Shown piece by piece: positions 17,417 through 26,069 of a stretch of 64,000 nucleotides of DNA. The translations under genes and the position numbers were made by a program. The notes below the pieces were generated by a model that worked only from the letters and a program-made list of their open reading frames with translations, made no database searches and was not told the DNA's origin. Numbering within the stretch: the first letter of the stretch is position 1; every line of letters starts with the position of its first letter. This stretch comes from Chloroflexota bacterium (GTDB lineage: Bacteria > Chloroflexota > Anaerolineae > Aggregatilineales > Aggregatilineaceae): contig JAAYCM010000025.1 in NCBI GenBank assembly GCA_012729765.1, positions 81,170 through 145,169 on the forward strand, read 5' to 3'.

Positions 17417-18601
17417 GTGAGCACCACGCGCCAACCTTCGCGCACGCTGATCCTCTTCGACGTGGACGGCGTGCTTGTGCATCCAGTCGGCTACAAAAAA
17501 GCGCTGCACGACACGCTCGATTATTTCGCGGCCCAGATGGGACTGGGCGGCCTGGGCCTGGACGATCATGAGATCGGCGTGTTCGAGGCGTGCGGCATTA
17601 CGAACGAGTGGGATTCGGGCGCGCTGTGCCTCAGCACGATTCTGCTGGCGGCGCTCAGTGAGCGTCCCGACCTGCGCCGCGCCACCCTGGACGAGACACT
17701 GGCCGCCGTGCGCGCCGCCGGGCTGCGGATCGCCCGGCCCGACTTCACCACCCTGGCGCGCGAGATCGTGCAGCGCAACACCGACCACCAGGTTCCCGCC
17801 GCGCTAGGCCTGACCCTGCTGGCCGACCGCACCGACGCCGCCAACCTGCCGCTGCTCTCGGCCCTGCTGGGAGATGTGTATTCGCTGGAAACGCCCACCA
17901 CGCGCGTTTTTCAGACGCATACGCTCGGCAGTGAGCATTTCGCCGCCGCCTATGGGCAGCCCGCCCCACTGGAGCGCGAGAGCTATCTGAAGACTCACGA
18001 CATTCCGCTGCTCGACGCCGCTCACCGCGATCACCTGCTCCAGTGGGCCGCTCAGCCGGGGCACGGCGCGGTGATCTTCACGGCCCGCCCCAGCCTGCCA
18101 CCTGCCGATCTGCCGGACGAAAGCGGCAGCGGCTATGCTCCCGAAGCTGAGCTGGCCGCCGAGCTGGTCGGGCTGCACGGGCGGCTGCCGTTGATCGCAT
18201 CGGGGCGGGTCGGCTGGCTGGCCCAGCGCAACCGGCGCGTCGTCGCAGACTATGTCAAACCCTCGCCGGTCCAGGCACTCGCCGCGATCGGAGCCGCCGC
18301 TTCCGGCGTCGAGAGCGCGGCCCTCGAAGCTGCCGCCGATCTGTATGAGCGCGATATCCTGTCCGGCCCGCTGGCGGCATTAGCTGGCGGCTTCACGCGC
18401 GTGATCGTCTTCGAGGATGCGGTGCCGGGCATCCGGGCGGTGCAGTTGGCCGTTGAGCGGCTGCGCGCCGCCGGGCTGTCGATCGCGTTCGAGGGGATCG
18501 GCGTCTCGTCCCACACCGATAAGCGCGCGGCGCTGGCCGAGATCGCCGTGCATGTCGTGGACGATGTCAACACCGGGCTGGATCTGATCCTCACCGCGTA
18601 A
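17417..18601 (+). CDS. HAD-superfamily hydrolase-like protein
   Basis: 394 aa from GTG 17417 behind AAGGAA. Motif I is ILFDVDGVLVHP with Asp15 and Asp17 near the N-terminus. A large cap region (about 25-215) carries several helices. Motif II-like VIFTARPS is near 216. The C-terminal motif IV region reads VIVFEDAVPGIRAVQLAVERLRAAG near 335-355, with the metal-binding Glu-Asp. This supports a phosphatase or phosphonatase-type HAD enzyme in the cytoplasm, but the size is larger than typical beta-phosphoglucomutases, and the substrate is unknown. Confidence 0.75.
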   Translation: MSTTRQPSRTLILFDVDGVLVHPVGYKKALHDTLDYFAAQMGLGGLGLDDHEIGVFEACGITNEWDSGALCLSTILLAALSERPDLRRATLDETLAAVRAAGLRIARPDFTTLAREIVQRNTDHQVPAALGLTLLADRTDAANLPLLSALLGDVYSLETPTTRVFQTHTLGSEHFAAAYGQPAPLERESYLKTHDIPLLDAAHRDHLLQWAAQPGHGAVIFTARPSLPPADLPDESGSGYAPEAELAAELVGLHGRLPLIASGRVGWLAQRNRRVVADYVKPSPVQALAAIGAAASGVESAALEAAADLYERDILSGPLAALAGGFTRVIVFEDAVPGIRAVQLAVERLRAAGLSIAFEGIGVSSHTDKRAALAEIAVHVVDDVNTGLDLILTA

Positions 18602-18626
18602 CATTCACCGCGCAAACAACGCGAAA

Positions 18627-18659
18627 TGCTGCGGTATGGGGCTGGCCCACGCCGCAGCA
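18627..18659. terminator. hairpin between convergent genes
   Basis: TGCTGCGG (18627-18634) / CCGCAGCA (18652-18659) perfect 8-bp stem enclosing TGGGGCTGGCCCA. There is no T run on either side, so it may slow or protect 3' ends rather than terminate by itself. Confidence 0.35.
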
Positions 18660-18732
18660 CTCCGATCAGTTGCTCACAAACTGCGCCAGGAGAACGCCGC
18701 TGGGGGTTCTGCGGGCGCTGTCGATTGGGTGG

Positions 18733-19326
18733 TTAGGCGCCCTGGCCCGGCGTAGCCGCGGGGGTGCCGTCGGGGGTCGCGTCGGGCGTCGTATCCGGGG
18801 TGGTGTCAGGGGTCGTGTCCGGCGTGCTGGTAGCGGTGTCAGTACCCGTGCCCAGGCCGGTCCCCGTCTGGCCGGTCACGCCGCCGGTCGCCAGCGGATT
18901 CACCCACAGGTAGGGCGAAGCGAACCAGGTCTGCCCGGCAAACATCGCCGCATTCGGAATCTGACGGCCACCCGGCTCCGTGTACAGGGCCGTCGAGCAC
19001 GAGAGCGAGATCAGGACATCCTGGCGGCGGCTGAAGTCAACGCCGGTGGCCTGATCCGCCTGGGCAGCCTGAGCCTGGCTGATGCTCTCGCTGCGGGTGT
19101 CCTGCCAGGTAATGGTTGCCAGGGCCGGCAGGCCGTTCACGCACTCCGCCGGGATATAGACCGGCGCGCCGACATTGGTGACACGAACCTCAACCCAACG
19201 CTGGTTCGGGCCGAACTGGCCGCCGTCCTGCGCCCACACCGAAGGTGCTATGGCGAGCAGCGCCGCCGCGATCATCACAACCGCAAGCCCAGCAGCGGTC
19301 ACTGTCAGGGGACGATTTTTCAGCAT
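18733..19326 (-). CDS. secreted protein with Thr-Pro-Asp repeat tail
   Basis: 197 aa with a signal peptide: hydrophobic core GLAVVMIAAALLAIAPSVWA, predicted cut after VWA near residue 32. The mature part has one cysteine pair (Cys at EC-VNGL and SLSCSTAL) and a compact beta region VRVTNVGAPVYIP. From about residue 168 the tail repeats TPDT four times and then decays (TPDATPDGTP). No family recognised. It could be a cell-surface protein with a flexible Pro-rich tail. ATG follows GGGAGAG. Confidence 0.7.
   Translation of the reverse strand: MLKNRPLTVTAAGLAVVMIAAALLAIAPSVWAQDGGQFGPNQRWVEVRVTNVGAPVYIPAECVNGLPALATITWQDTRSESISQAQAAQADQATGVDFSRRQDVLISLSCSTALYTEPGGRQIPNAAMFAGQTWFASPYLWVNPLATGGVTGQTGTGLGTGTDTATSTPDTTPDTTPDTTPDATPDGTPAATPGQGA
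18772..18825 (-). repeat. 12-bp tandem repeat encoding TPDT units
   Basis: Four complete and one partial copy of a 12-base unit inside the secreted-protein gene, encoding the TPDT tail. Copies differ at third positions, so the protein pattern is better kept than the DNA. Confidence 0.75.
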
Positions 19327-19537
19327 ATCACAACTCTCCCTTGTTTCATTATCTGTACTTAAGCCAACAGTAAGGATGCTACTCGAAGGTCCCCAAAGCC
19401 AAACCGCCCAGGTGGCCTATTTTGGCATGGACTCTTTGGCCCTACTTTGGTAGGCTACATGGCTTATGCCGCGCAACGGCACGACCGGGTTGGCGTACTG
19501 GGGGATGTGGCATAGTTGTAAAAAATCCGATAAGAAG

Positions 19538-19566
19538 CTGCCAGCAGCCTGCCAGACCCGTATAAT
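19538..19566 (+). promoter_or_regulatory. promoter of the DedA gene
   Basis: CTGCCA (19538-19543), a 17-base spacer and a perfect TATAAT (19561-19566). The leader is about 40 bases with AAGGAAG before ATG 19609. Confidence 0.6.
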
Positions 19567-19608
19567 CTGTGGGTCCGGGCGCTGAACAGCGCTGAGCAAG
19601 GAAGCATC

Positions 19609-20298
19609 ATGGCCGAACTACTCGACTTCATCCGCACAACGATTGAGCAGATTATCGAAGCGCTGGGCTATCCGGGCATCGCCCTGGTGATGCTCATCGA
19701 GAACATCTTCCCGCCCATCCCGTCCGAGGTCGTCATGCCCTTCGCCGGATTCCTGGTGGCCGATACCGGGCACCTGAGCTTCGTCGGGATTGTGATCGCC
19801 GGGACGCTTGGCTCGGTGTTGGGCGCAATCCTGTTGTACTGGATCGGGGCCTGGGCGGATGAAATCGTCGTGCGGCGCTTCGTGCGGCGCTTTGGGCGCT
19901 ATTTTTTGCTGGACGAGGGCGATCTGGATCGCGCGCTGGGCCTTTTCGCGCGCCATGGTGAGATCATCGTGTTCGTGGGCCGGGTGATCCCGGTCGTGCG
20001 CAGCGTGATTTCTATCCCGGCGGGGATGCAGCGCATGTCGTTCGGGCGCTTCCTGGTGTTTACGGTGCTTGGCTCAACGGTCTGGACGACCGCGCTCAGC
20101 TATGCGGGCTACATTCTGGGCGAAAACTGGGAACATGTGCTGGAATTCGTGGACAGGTACCAGTTCGTGACGCTGATCGTCATCGGAATCGCGGTAGTCG
20201 TGTTCGTCGCACTGCGCCTGCGCAGCCGCCTGACCGGCAGCGAAACCGGCAGCCTCTTCCGCAGCCCGAAGAAGGGCAGTGCGAGCGAGTGGGAATAG
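19609..20298 (+). CDS. DedA family membrane protein
   Basis: 229 aa. The VTT/DedA core is clear: YPGIALVMLIENIFPPIPSE near 22-40, the re-entrant loop GTLGSVLGAILLYWIGAW, the family signature GRVIPVVRSVISIPAGMQRM near 123-142, and FGRFLVFTVLGSTVWTTAL. A C-terminal helix near 178-200 ends in a basic tail. DedA proteins act in the cytoplasmic membrane as lipid carrier flippases, with undecaprenyl phosphate the usual substrate. It has its own promoter and terminator. Confidence 0.93.
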   Translation: MAELLDFIRTTIEQIIEALGYPGIALVMLIENIFPPIPSEVVMPFAGFLVADTGHLSFVGIVIAGTLGSVLGAILLYWIGAWADEIVVRRFVRRFGRYFLLDEGDLDRALGLFARHGEIIVFVGRVIPVVRSVISIPAGMQRMSFGRFLVFTVLGSTVWTTALSYAGYILGENWEHVLEFVDRYQFVTLIVIGIAVVVFVALRLRSRLTGSETGSLFRSPKKGSASEWE

Positions 20299-20319
20299 GA
20301 TCGGAACCGGTATTGTCCC

Positions 20320-20347
20320 GGCGCAGGAATCACACCTGCGCCGTTTT
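20320..20347 (+). terminator. intrinsic terminator after dedA
   Basis: GGCGCAGG (20320-20327) / CCTGCGCC (20335-20342) perfect 8-bp stem followed by GTTTT; it also lies four bases from the hisE stop on the other strand. Confidence 0.75.
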
Positions 20348-20350
20348 GAT

Positions 20351-20638
20351 TCAGGATGGCCGGTGGCGGCGCTCCAGCTCGGCGGCGACGTCCTGGGGAG
20401 ACAGGCCGCGCTGGGCGAGCAGCACCAGGCAGTGATAAGTCAGGTCGGCCAGCTCGGAGATCACGCGCTCGTCGCCCTGCCCCTTGACCGCCAGGATCAC
20501 CTCGACCGCCTCTTCGCCAATCTTCTTGATGATCTCGTCCTCGCCCAAGTCCAGCAGCCGGTTGGTATATGATTCCGGCTGGGGATGGGCCTTGCGATCC
20601 TCGATCACGGCAAACAGCCGCGCCAGTGTGTCAGTCAC
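20351..20638 (-). CDS. hisE: phosphoribosyl-ATP pyrophosphatase
   Basis: 95 aa, the normal length of stand-alone HisE. MazG-like helices carry the metal motif: [21 protein letters not shown] and [14 protein letters not shown]. It performs the second step of histidine synthesis, releasing pyrophosphate from PR-ATP. GTG start overlaps the end of hisI by eight bases, so the two unfused halves of the usual HisIE are translationally coupled. It is the last gene of the operon. Confidence 0.95.
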   Translation of the reverse strand: MTDTLARLFAVIEDRKAHPQPESYTNRLLDLGEDEIIKKIGEEAVEVILAVKGQGDERVISELADLTYHCLVLLAQRGLSPQDVAAELERRHRPS

Positions 20639-20975
20639 CGATCTCCTCCAACTCGCGAAAGAAACAGCTCACCGCGCCGGTATGGCAGGCCGGGCCAGCC
20701 GGGCGCACCTTGACCAGCAGCGTATCGCCGTCGCAGTCGGCCCAGATGCCGGTGACGGTCTGCGTGTTGCCGCTGGTCGCGCCCTTGTGCCACAACTCGC
20801 CCCGGCTGCGGCTCCAGAAATGTGTCTCGCCGGTGGCACGCGTCCGGCGCAGGGATTCGGCGTTCATCCAGGCCACCATCAGCACCAGCCCCCTCTCGGC
20901 GTCCTGCACCACCGCCGGGATCAGCCCGTCGGCGTTCCACTTCAGGCGCGCGATGATTGTCTCAAGCGCGTCCAT
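20631..20975 (-). CDS. hisI: phosphoribosyl-AMP cyclohydrolase
   Basis: 114 aa. Zinc/magnesium-binding sites are clear in [23 protein letters not shown] (read as overlapping [11 protein letters not shown] and [10 protein letters not shown]) and in the [10 protein letters not shown] and GPACHTG stretches with the catalytic cysteines. It opens the purine ring of PR-AMP. ATG lies 14 bases inside the end of hisF. Confidence 0.95.
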   Translation of the reverse strand: MDALETIIARLKWNADGLIPAVVQDAERGLVLMVAWMNAESLRRTRATGETHFWSRSRGELWHKGATSGNTQTVTGIWADCDGDTLLVKVRPAGPACHTGAVSCFFRELEEIGD

Positions 20976-21741
20976 CGTCGGCCCCCGCCAGCCGGACCGG
21001 CACCCCGCAGCCGTGCAGGTAGCTTTTCACCTGCCCGACGCTGAGCTGCTTGTAGTGGAACAGGCTGGCCGCCAGCGCCGCATCGGCTCCGCCCGCCACC
21101 AGCGCATCGCGGAAGTGCTCCAGCGCCCCGGCCCCGCCCGACGCGATCACCGGGATGCTGACCGCGTCGCTAACCGCGCGCGTGAGCGGAATCTCATAGC
21201 CGTCGCGCGTTCCGTCGCGGTCCATGCTGGTCAGCAGAATCTCGCCCGCGCCGCGCCGCTCGACCTCGCGCGCCCACTCGATCGCATCGATCCCGGTCGG
21301 GGTGCGCCCACCGCTGACGTACACCTCATAGTTCGCGCCGTTCCAGCGCGCATCGATGGCGACGACGATGCACTGCGAGCCGAAGCGCTCCGCACCCTCG
21401 CCGATCACATCGGGATTGCGCACCGCCGCGCTGTTGACCGCGATCTTGTCGGCCCCGGCCAGCAGCGTCGCGCGCATATCCTCGACCGTGCGCAGGCCGC
21501 CGCCCACGCAGAACGGGATGAAGATCGCATCGGCGACGCGCCGCACCACGTCGAGCATCGTCTCGCGGCCCTCATACGTGGCGGTGATGTCGAGAAAGAC
21601 CAGCTCGTCCGCACCCTCACGGTCGTAGATCGCGGCCTGCTCGACCGGATCGCCCGCGTCACGCAGGTTCACAAAATTGATGCCCTTGACGACGCGCCCC
21701 TCGTGCACGTCCAGGCAGGGGATAATCCGTTTGGCCAGCAT
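20962..21741 (-). CDS. hisF: imidazole glycerol phosphate synthase, cyclase subunit
   Basis: 259 aa TIM barrel. [20 protein letters not shown] at the N-terminus has the first catalytic Asp; the second lies in [15 protein letters not shown] near 175. Phosphate-binding [10 protein letters not shown] and [13 protein letters not shown] are in place. It condenses PRFAR with ammonia delivered by HisH, releasing AICAR. SD AAGGAG six bases before ATG. Confidence 0.97.
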   Translation of the reverse strand: MLAKRIIPCLDVHEGRVVKGINFVNLRDAGDPVEQAAIYDREGADELVFLDITATYEGRETMLDVVRRVADAIFIPFCVGGGLRTVEDMRATLLAGADKIAVNSAAVRNPDVIGEGAERFGSQCIVVAIDARWNGANYEVYVSGGRTPTGIDAIEWAREVERRGAGEILLTSMDRDGTRDGYEIPLTRAVSDAVSIPVIASGGAGALEHFRDALVAGGADAALAASLFHYKQLSVGQVKSYLHGCGVPVRLAGADDGRA

Positions 21742-21750
21742 AGTATCTCC

Positions 21751-22257
21751 TTATTCCTCGCGCCGCAGTACCAAACAGCGATAGCGCGCGAACAGCGGAC
21801 GCGTGTGCTCGTTAACATCGGCGTGGATGGCGACTAGTGCCGCGACCTGCGCGCCCTGGCGCTCGATCAGCGCGGCGGCGGCCTGCATCTGCGCGCCCGT
21901 CTCGATCCACTCATCGACCAGCAACACGCGCGTGCCATGCCGGATCATGTCGTGCCGGATTTCCAACTGCTTGGCCTGGTTCGAATAGTCGGTGAACGTG
22001 ACCCGGTCCGCGTCAACCGGCAGCTTGCCGCCCTTGCGAATGGTAACCAGTCCTACGCCGCAGCGCAGTGCCAGCCCTGTGCCCAGAATGAAGCCCAGCG
22101 CGTCGATGGCCGCCACCACGTCGAACGGCACATCTGCGACCAGGGCCGCCAGGTCATCGAGCAGCGCGGAAAACGCCGCAAAGTCGGCAAACAAGGGTGT
22201 GACATCGTCGCGCGGCCCCGGCGTGTCAGAGTCGATCCGGTTAAGGTAATCGTTCAT
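21751..22257 (-). CDS. adenine phosphoribosyltransferase-like protein
   Basis: 168 aa from ATG 22257; an upstream GTG at 22299 is possible, but the ATG start aligns with the APRT opening (YLNRIDSDTPGPRDDVTPLF resembles the family's I-PDFPKPG-DITPLL). The hood region FDVVAAIDALGFILGTGLAL and VTIRKGGKLP follow. The PRPP motif reads VLLVDEWIETGAQM near 120 instead of the usual VDDLLATGGT, with the acidic pair kept as DE. It probably transfers phosphoribose from PRPP to a purine or related base. It sits between hisF and the small membrane gene. Confidence 0.75.
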   Translation of the reverse strand: MNDYLNRIDSDTPGPRDDVTPLFADFAAFSALLDDLAALVADVPFDVVAAIDALGFILGTGLALRCGVGLVTIRKGGKLPVDADRVTFTDYSNQAKQLEIRHDMIRHGTRVLLVDEWIETGAQMQAAAALIERQGAQVAALVAIHADVNEHTRPLFARYRCLVLRREE

Positions 22258-22317
22258 TATCCCCTGCCGCTGCACCCACGCATCCGCTAGCGTGATCACG
22301 CCCGCGAGACGGCCCCT

Positions 22318-22617
22318 TCAATCGCCAATGAAACTGAATACGCGCCACAGCACCATCACAAAGAATACCAGGCTGGCGATCACGTCCACCGCCAGGCCGG
22401 ACAGCGCGAACCGCACCACAACGATCAGCACGCCTGCCGCCACAAACACCTTGCCGATGCGCGCCTCGCGGGCCTGCCATTCGGGCCGCTTGAGCGGAGT
22501 CGCACCGCGCCCTTTGGCCGCCCGCACATACATGCTGCGCAGCCATTCCGGCGTCTCCAGGAAGATCAGCCCGGCAGCGATCAGCACGACGCCATACCAG
22601 ATCACGTCCAGCAGCAT
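22318..22617 (-). CDS. small membrane protein, 99 aa
   Basis: Two or three hydrophobic helices: VIWYGVVLIAAGLIFLE near 5-21, then KVFVAAGVLIVVVRFAL and VIASLVFFVMVLWRVFSFI at the C-terminus. The short basic middle (RAAKGRGATPLKR) probably faces the cytoplasm. No family recognised. It lies within the histidine operon between hisA and the APRT-like gene with gaps of 12 and 60 bases, but nothing in it points to histidine synthesis. Confidence 0.6.
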   Translation of the reverse strand: MLLDVIWYGVVLIAAGLIFLETPEWLRSMYVRAAKGRGATPLKRPEWQAREARIGKVFVAAGVLIVVVRFALSGLAVDVIASLVFFVMVLWRVFSFIGD

Positions 22618-22629
22618 GTGGATTCTCCG

Positions 22630-23355
22630 CTATGGGCGCGCCGACGCCACCCGGATCGCATCTTGCAGGCTCAGCTTGCCTTCATACAGCGCCTTGCCGA
22701 TCACCACGCCCGCGATCCCGCCGACCTGCCACAGCGCGATGATGTCGTCCAGCGACGCCACCCCGCCCGACGCGATCACGTCCAGGCCGGTTTCGCGCGC
22801 GAGTTTGGCCGTCGCGCCGACATTCACACCGGAGAGATCGCCGTCGCGGCTCACGTCGGTATACAGGGCATGGCGCACGCCATCCGCCGCCAGCCGCCTG
22901 CCGAGATTGACGGGCGTCCACAGGCTGGTTTTCTGCCAGCCGTGCGTGGCGACCCAACCATCTTTCGCGTCGAGCGCTACCGCGACCGCGTCCGCGCCCC
23001 AGCGCCGGATCGCCTGCCCGGCCAGCGACGGATCGCGCACGACCGGCGTGCCCAGGATCACGCGCCCGGCCCCGGCATCAATCGCCCGCTGCGCGTCATC
23101 CAGCGAGCGCAGCCCGCCGCCGAACTGGACCGGCAGCCCCAGCGCCGCGATCTGTTTCAGCGTATCCACCGCCAGCGCCGCCTCGCCCAGCGCGCCGTCG
23201 AGATTGATCACGTGCAGCCATTCTGCCCCGGCGGCCTGCCAGCGCTCGGCCACCGCGACCGGATCGTCGCCGTGCACCGTCTCCTGATTGGGATCGCCGT
23301 GCAGCAGCCGGACCACGCGCCCCTGCCGAATGTCGATTGCCGGATAGACGATCAT
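22630..23355 (-). CDS. hisA: ProFAR isomerase
   Basis: 241 aa TIM barrel homologous to HisF. MIVYPAIDIRQGRVVRLLHGD carries the catalytic Asp8; the second acid is in ALYTDVSRDGDLSG near 165. Phosphate-binding GGGLRSLDD and VIASGGVASLDD are present. It isomerises ProFAR to PRFAR (Amadori step). ATG overlaps the stop of hisH by four bases. Confidence 0.96.
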   Translation of the reverse strand: MIVYPAIDIRQGRVVRLLHGDPNQETVHGDDPVAVAERWQAAGAEWLHVINLDGALGEAALAVDTLKQIAALGLPVQFGGGLRSLDDAQRAIDAGAGRVILGTPVVRDPSLAGQAIRRWGADAVAVALDAKDGWVATHGWQKTSLWTPVNLGRRLAADGVRHALYTDVSRDGDLSGVNVGATAKLARETGLDVIASGGVASLDDIIALWQVGGIAGVVIGKALYEGKLSLQDAIRVASARP

Positions 23356-23960
23356 GCACTCATCTCCACGAAGTTCTTCAGGATTTGCAGCCCGACCGAC
23401 TGGCTTTTTTCCGGGTGAGGCTGGATGCCGTAGATCGTGCCGCGCGCGACGACGGAAGCGTATTCGATCCCGTAGTCGGTCAGTGCCAGCACATCCGCCG
23501 GATCGCCCGCCTCGACATAATACGAGTGCACAAAGTAGGCATACGCCCCGTCCGCGACTCCGGCCAGCAGCGGATGTGACTGCCGGACCTGAAGCTGGTT
23601 CCAGCCGGTGTGCGGCACTTTCAGGCCGTTGGCGGCGAAGCGCGTCACGCGGCCCGGCAGCAGCCCCAGCCCGGTATGCTGGCCCATCTCGTCGCTGGCC
23701 TCGAAAAGGTACTGCATCCCCAGGCAGATGCCGATCAGCGGCACGCCTGCCGCGGCACGCTCCTTGAGCGGCTGCTCGAAGCCCGCCGCCCGCAGCGCCC
23801 TCATGCCTGCGCCGAACGCGCCGACGCCCGGCAGCACGATCTTCTCCGCCCCGGCGAGATCGTCCGGCGTGCTGGCCGTGACCACATCCGCGCCCAGATG
23901 CACGAGCGCGTTCCGCACACTGCGCAGATTGCCTGCCCCGTAGTCTACGATTGCGATCAT
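23352..23960 (-). CDS. hisH: imidazole glycerol phosphate synthase, glutaminase subunit
   Basis: 202 aa class I glutamine amidotransferase. VDYGAGNLRSVRNAL opens the protein; the nucleophile Cys79 is in GICLGMQYLF; the His-Glu pair is in GIQPHPEKSQ near 185. It hydrolyses glutamine and channels ammonia to HisF. The usual hisH-hisF adjacency is broken here by hisA, a membrane gene and the APRT-like gene. Confidence 0.96.
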   Translation of the reverse strand: MIAIVDYGAGNLRSVRNALVHLGADVVTASTPDDLAGAEKIVLPGVGAFGAGMRALRAAGFEQPLKERAAAGVPLIGICLGMQYLFEASDEMGQHTGLGLLPGRVTRFAANGLKVPHTGWNQLQVRQSHPLLAGVADGAYAYFVHSYYVEAGDPADVLALTDYGIEYASVVARGTIYGIQPHPEKSQSVGLQILKNFVEMSA

Positions 23961-23964
23961 GTGC

Positions 23965-24453
23965 TCATTTGGCCTCCCGCCAGTTATAAACCATCAACCG
24001 CTGTTCGACCGTTTCCGGCGAGCCGCTGCGCAGCCGCTCTAATTTCTGTAGGGCCGCGTCGCCGCTCAGGCCATGCCGCACAAAGTAACACCCCACTACC
24101 GTCCCGGTGCGCCCGATCCCGCCCCAGCAGTGAACGTAGACCACATGCCCGCCGCTCAGCGCCGCGTCGATCGTGTCCAGGATGTCGCGCATCCCCTCGA
24201 CCGCCGGCACATACATATCGCGGATCGAGCGCCGCTGGTAGTGCGCGCCTTCGGGCAGCAGCGGCTCATACGATTCGCGCTCGCCGGGCTGCGTCAGGTC
24301 TACAAAGAACGTTATCCCGGCTTCGAGCAGGCGCGCCAGCCGCTCCTGCGTTTTCTCCCGGTCCCACGTGCCAGGATACGGCCCGGCCAGCAGCTTGCCT
24401 TCGACTGCCCAATATGCACCAGGGATCACCGGGTGTTCGGGTTCATCACTCAC
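23965..24453 (-). CDS. dual-specificity/tyrosine phosphatase-fold protein
   Basis: 162 aa from GTG 24453, with AGGAG eight bases upstream. The Cys-phosphatase loop HCWGGIGRTG is at 108-117 (Cys109, Arg115), and a likely general-acid Asp79 lies in RSIRDMYVP. It cleaves phosphate monoesters through a phospho-cysteine intermediate. It sits between the ARH gene and hisH. The operon has no HisB-N, HisJ/HisK or HisN-type histidinol-phosphatase, so this enzyme could fill that step. That assignment is inference. Confidence 0.8.
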   Translation of the reverse strand: MSDEPEHPVIPGAYWAVEGKLLAGPYPGTWDREKTQERLARLLEAGITFFVDLTQPGERESYEPLLPEGAHYQRRSIRDMYVPAVEGMRDILDTIDAALSGGHVVYVHCWGGIGRTGTVVGCYFVRHGLSGDAALQKLERLRSGSPETVEQRLMVYNWREAK

Positions 24454-24480
24454 TAACCATGCTCCTGTTCACGCCCCCAC

Positions 24481-25458
24481 TTATTCATCATGGCGGCCCT
24501 CGTCCAGAGCGATCAGCCGGTCGGCCAGCGCTATGAAATCGTCCACCCGCCAGATTTTATGGCTCATCAGCGGCCATTCCCCACACAGCGCCGCCATCCA
24601 GCGCGGCGGAATCGCATCGATCCCATAGGCCGCCCCGGCCAGCGCGCCCACCACCGCCCCGGCGGTATCGGCGTCGTTGCCCAGGTTGACTACGTGCACC
24701 AGTGCTTCTTCGAACGAGTGCGTGCTGAGCAAGCCCCACACGGCGCTTTCGAGCGTGTGGCGCACCCAGCCGGTATTCGCCAGCTCGTCGCGCCCCCGGT
24801 CAGCCGATCCCTGGATCATCTCCCAGAACGACTCGGGCATCTTGACCAGCGCCGCCGCGTTCAGGACAGCGTGCTCCGGTGAGTGTCCGTGCAGCAGATG
24901 GTAGATCACGGCGTTGACGAACGCGCACGCCGTCAGGCAGTCGGGATGCGCGTGGGTGACGCGGCTCTGCTTCCAGCTATCGACCAGCAGATCATCGAGG
25001 CGGCTCTGCTGGGCCAGCGCGACCGGCCAGGTGCGCATCAGCGAGCCGTTACCGGCGGCATCGGGGCGCTCCTGCTGGACGGCGTCCACCGCTTCGTCCC
25101 AGAACTCGCCCCGCGCCATACGCGCCAGCACGCTGCGGGTGTGCAGCCCGATGTCGCTTGGCGCAGCGCGGAACCACGCGACAAAGCGGTAGGCGAGATC
25201 GCTCGCATCGAGCGGGGTCTGCTCCAGCAGTGAGTCGGCCAGTGCCAGCGCCATTTCGGTATCGTCGGTGAAGGTGCCCGCCGGGAGCCGCCCCGCGATC
25301 ATCTCGCGGACCAGATCATCGGGTGGGCGCGGCGGCTTGAACTCCAGCGGCATTCCCAATGCATCGCCCACCGCCGCCCCGACCGCACAGCCGCGCGCGC
25401 GATCCTGAAGCGTCAGATCCGTGTCGGGCTGCCGGCGCCCGGTGCCGTTGCCGCTCAT
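24481..25458 (-). CDS. ADP-ribosylglycohydrolase family protein
   Basis: 325 aa. The family hallmarks are present: [14 protein letters not shown] near 28-41, [17 protein letters not shown] near 82 with the di-Asp metal pair, [13 protein letters not shown], and [22 protein letters not shown] near 265 with the second di-Asp. These residues bind two Mg2+ and cut N- or O-linked ADP-ribose. ATG overlaps the hisB stop by four bases, so it is co-translated with histidine genes. It could act on ADP-ribosyl proteins or on an N-glycosidic by-product such as a phosphoribosyl compound. Confidence 0.88.
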   Translation of the reverse strand: MSGNGTGRRQPDTDLTLQDRARGCAVGAAVGDALGMPLEFKPPRPPDDLVREMIAGRLPAGTFTDDTEMALALADSLLEQTPLDASDLAYRFVAWFRAAPSDIGLHTRSVLARMARGEFWDEAVDAVQQERPDAAGNGSLMRTWPVALAQQSRLDDLLVDSWKQSRVTHAHPDCLTACAFVNAVIYHLLHGHSPEHAVLNAAALVKMPESFWEMIQGSADRGRDELANTGWVRHTLESAVWGLLSTHSFEEALVHVVNLGNDADTAGAVVGALAGAAYGIDAIPPRWMAALCGEWPLMSHKIWRVDDFIALADRLIALDEGRHDE

Positions 25459-26051
25459 CCGGTCAGCGTCCCTTTGGTGCTGGCAACGTCGCTGCGACGC
25501 GCGTCGAAGGCAACCGCCGCGCTGAGCGCCCGCCCCAGCGCCTTGAACAACGCCTCGGCCTTGTGGTGATCGTCGCGCCCGTAGAGCACGTGGGCGTGCA
25601 GATTCATGCGCCCGTGTACGGCAATCGTTTCGAGCACGTGCGCCACCAGCGACGTGGGCAGTATACCAATTGCCGGGGCGGTGAAATCAGCCTCGATCAC
25701 GGCGTAGGGCCGCCCGCTCAGGTCGATCACCACCCGTGCCAGCGCCTCGTCCATCGGGACATAGGCCCAGCCCATGCGCGTAATCCCCTTGCGGTCGCCC
25801 AGCGCCTCGTCCAACGCACGCCCCAGGCAGATCGCCACGTCCTCGGCGGTGTGGTGCGCGTCGATATGCAGATCGCCGCTGGCGTGCACAGTCAGATCGA
25901 ACAGCCCGTGTACCGCGACGTGATGCAGCATATGGTCGAAGAACCCCACGCCCGTCTCAATCACCGCCGCCCCGCCGCCGTCCAGGTTCAGCGACAGTTC
26001 AACATCTGTCTCGTTGGTGTGCCGCGTTACCGTCGCGACTCGTTTGATCAC
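25455..26051 (-). CDS. hisB: imidazoleglycerol-phosphate dehydratase
   Basis: 198 aa, the monofunctional form without an N-terminal phosphatase domain. Manganese-binding repeats are [13 protein letters not shown] near 38-50, [14 protein letters not shown] near 65-78, and the mirrored [16 protein letters not shown] near 145 and [14 protein letters not shown] near 170. It dehydrates IGP to imidazole acetol phosphate. GTG start with GGAGA about 12 bases before. Confidence 0.96.
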   Translation of the reverse strand: MIKRVATVTRHTNETDVELSLNLDGGGAAVIETGVGFFDHMLHHVAVHGLFDLTVHASGDLHIDAHHTAEDVAICLGRALDEALGDRKGITRMGWAYVPMDEALARVVIDLSGRPYAVIEADFTAPAIGILPTSLVAHVLETIAVHGRMNLHAHVLYGRDDHHKAEALFKALGRALSAAVAFDARRSDVASTKGTLTG

Positions 26052-26069
26052 GATTTCGCCCGTCTCCTC

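Noticed and set aside
18733..19326. TPDT repeat tail as a cell-wall sorting signal
   Set aside because: No LPXTG motif, membrane helix or basic tail at the C-terminus; treated as a flexible linker-type repeat.
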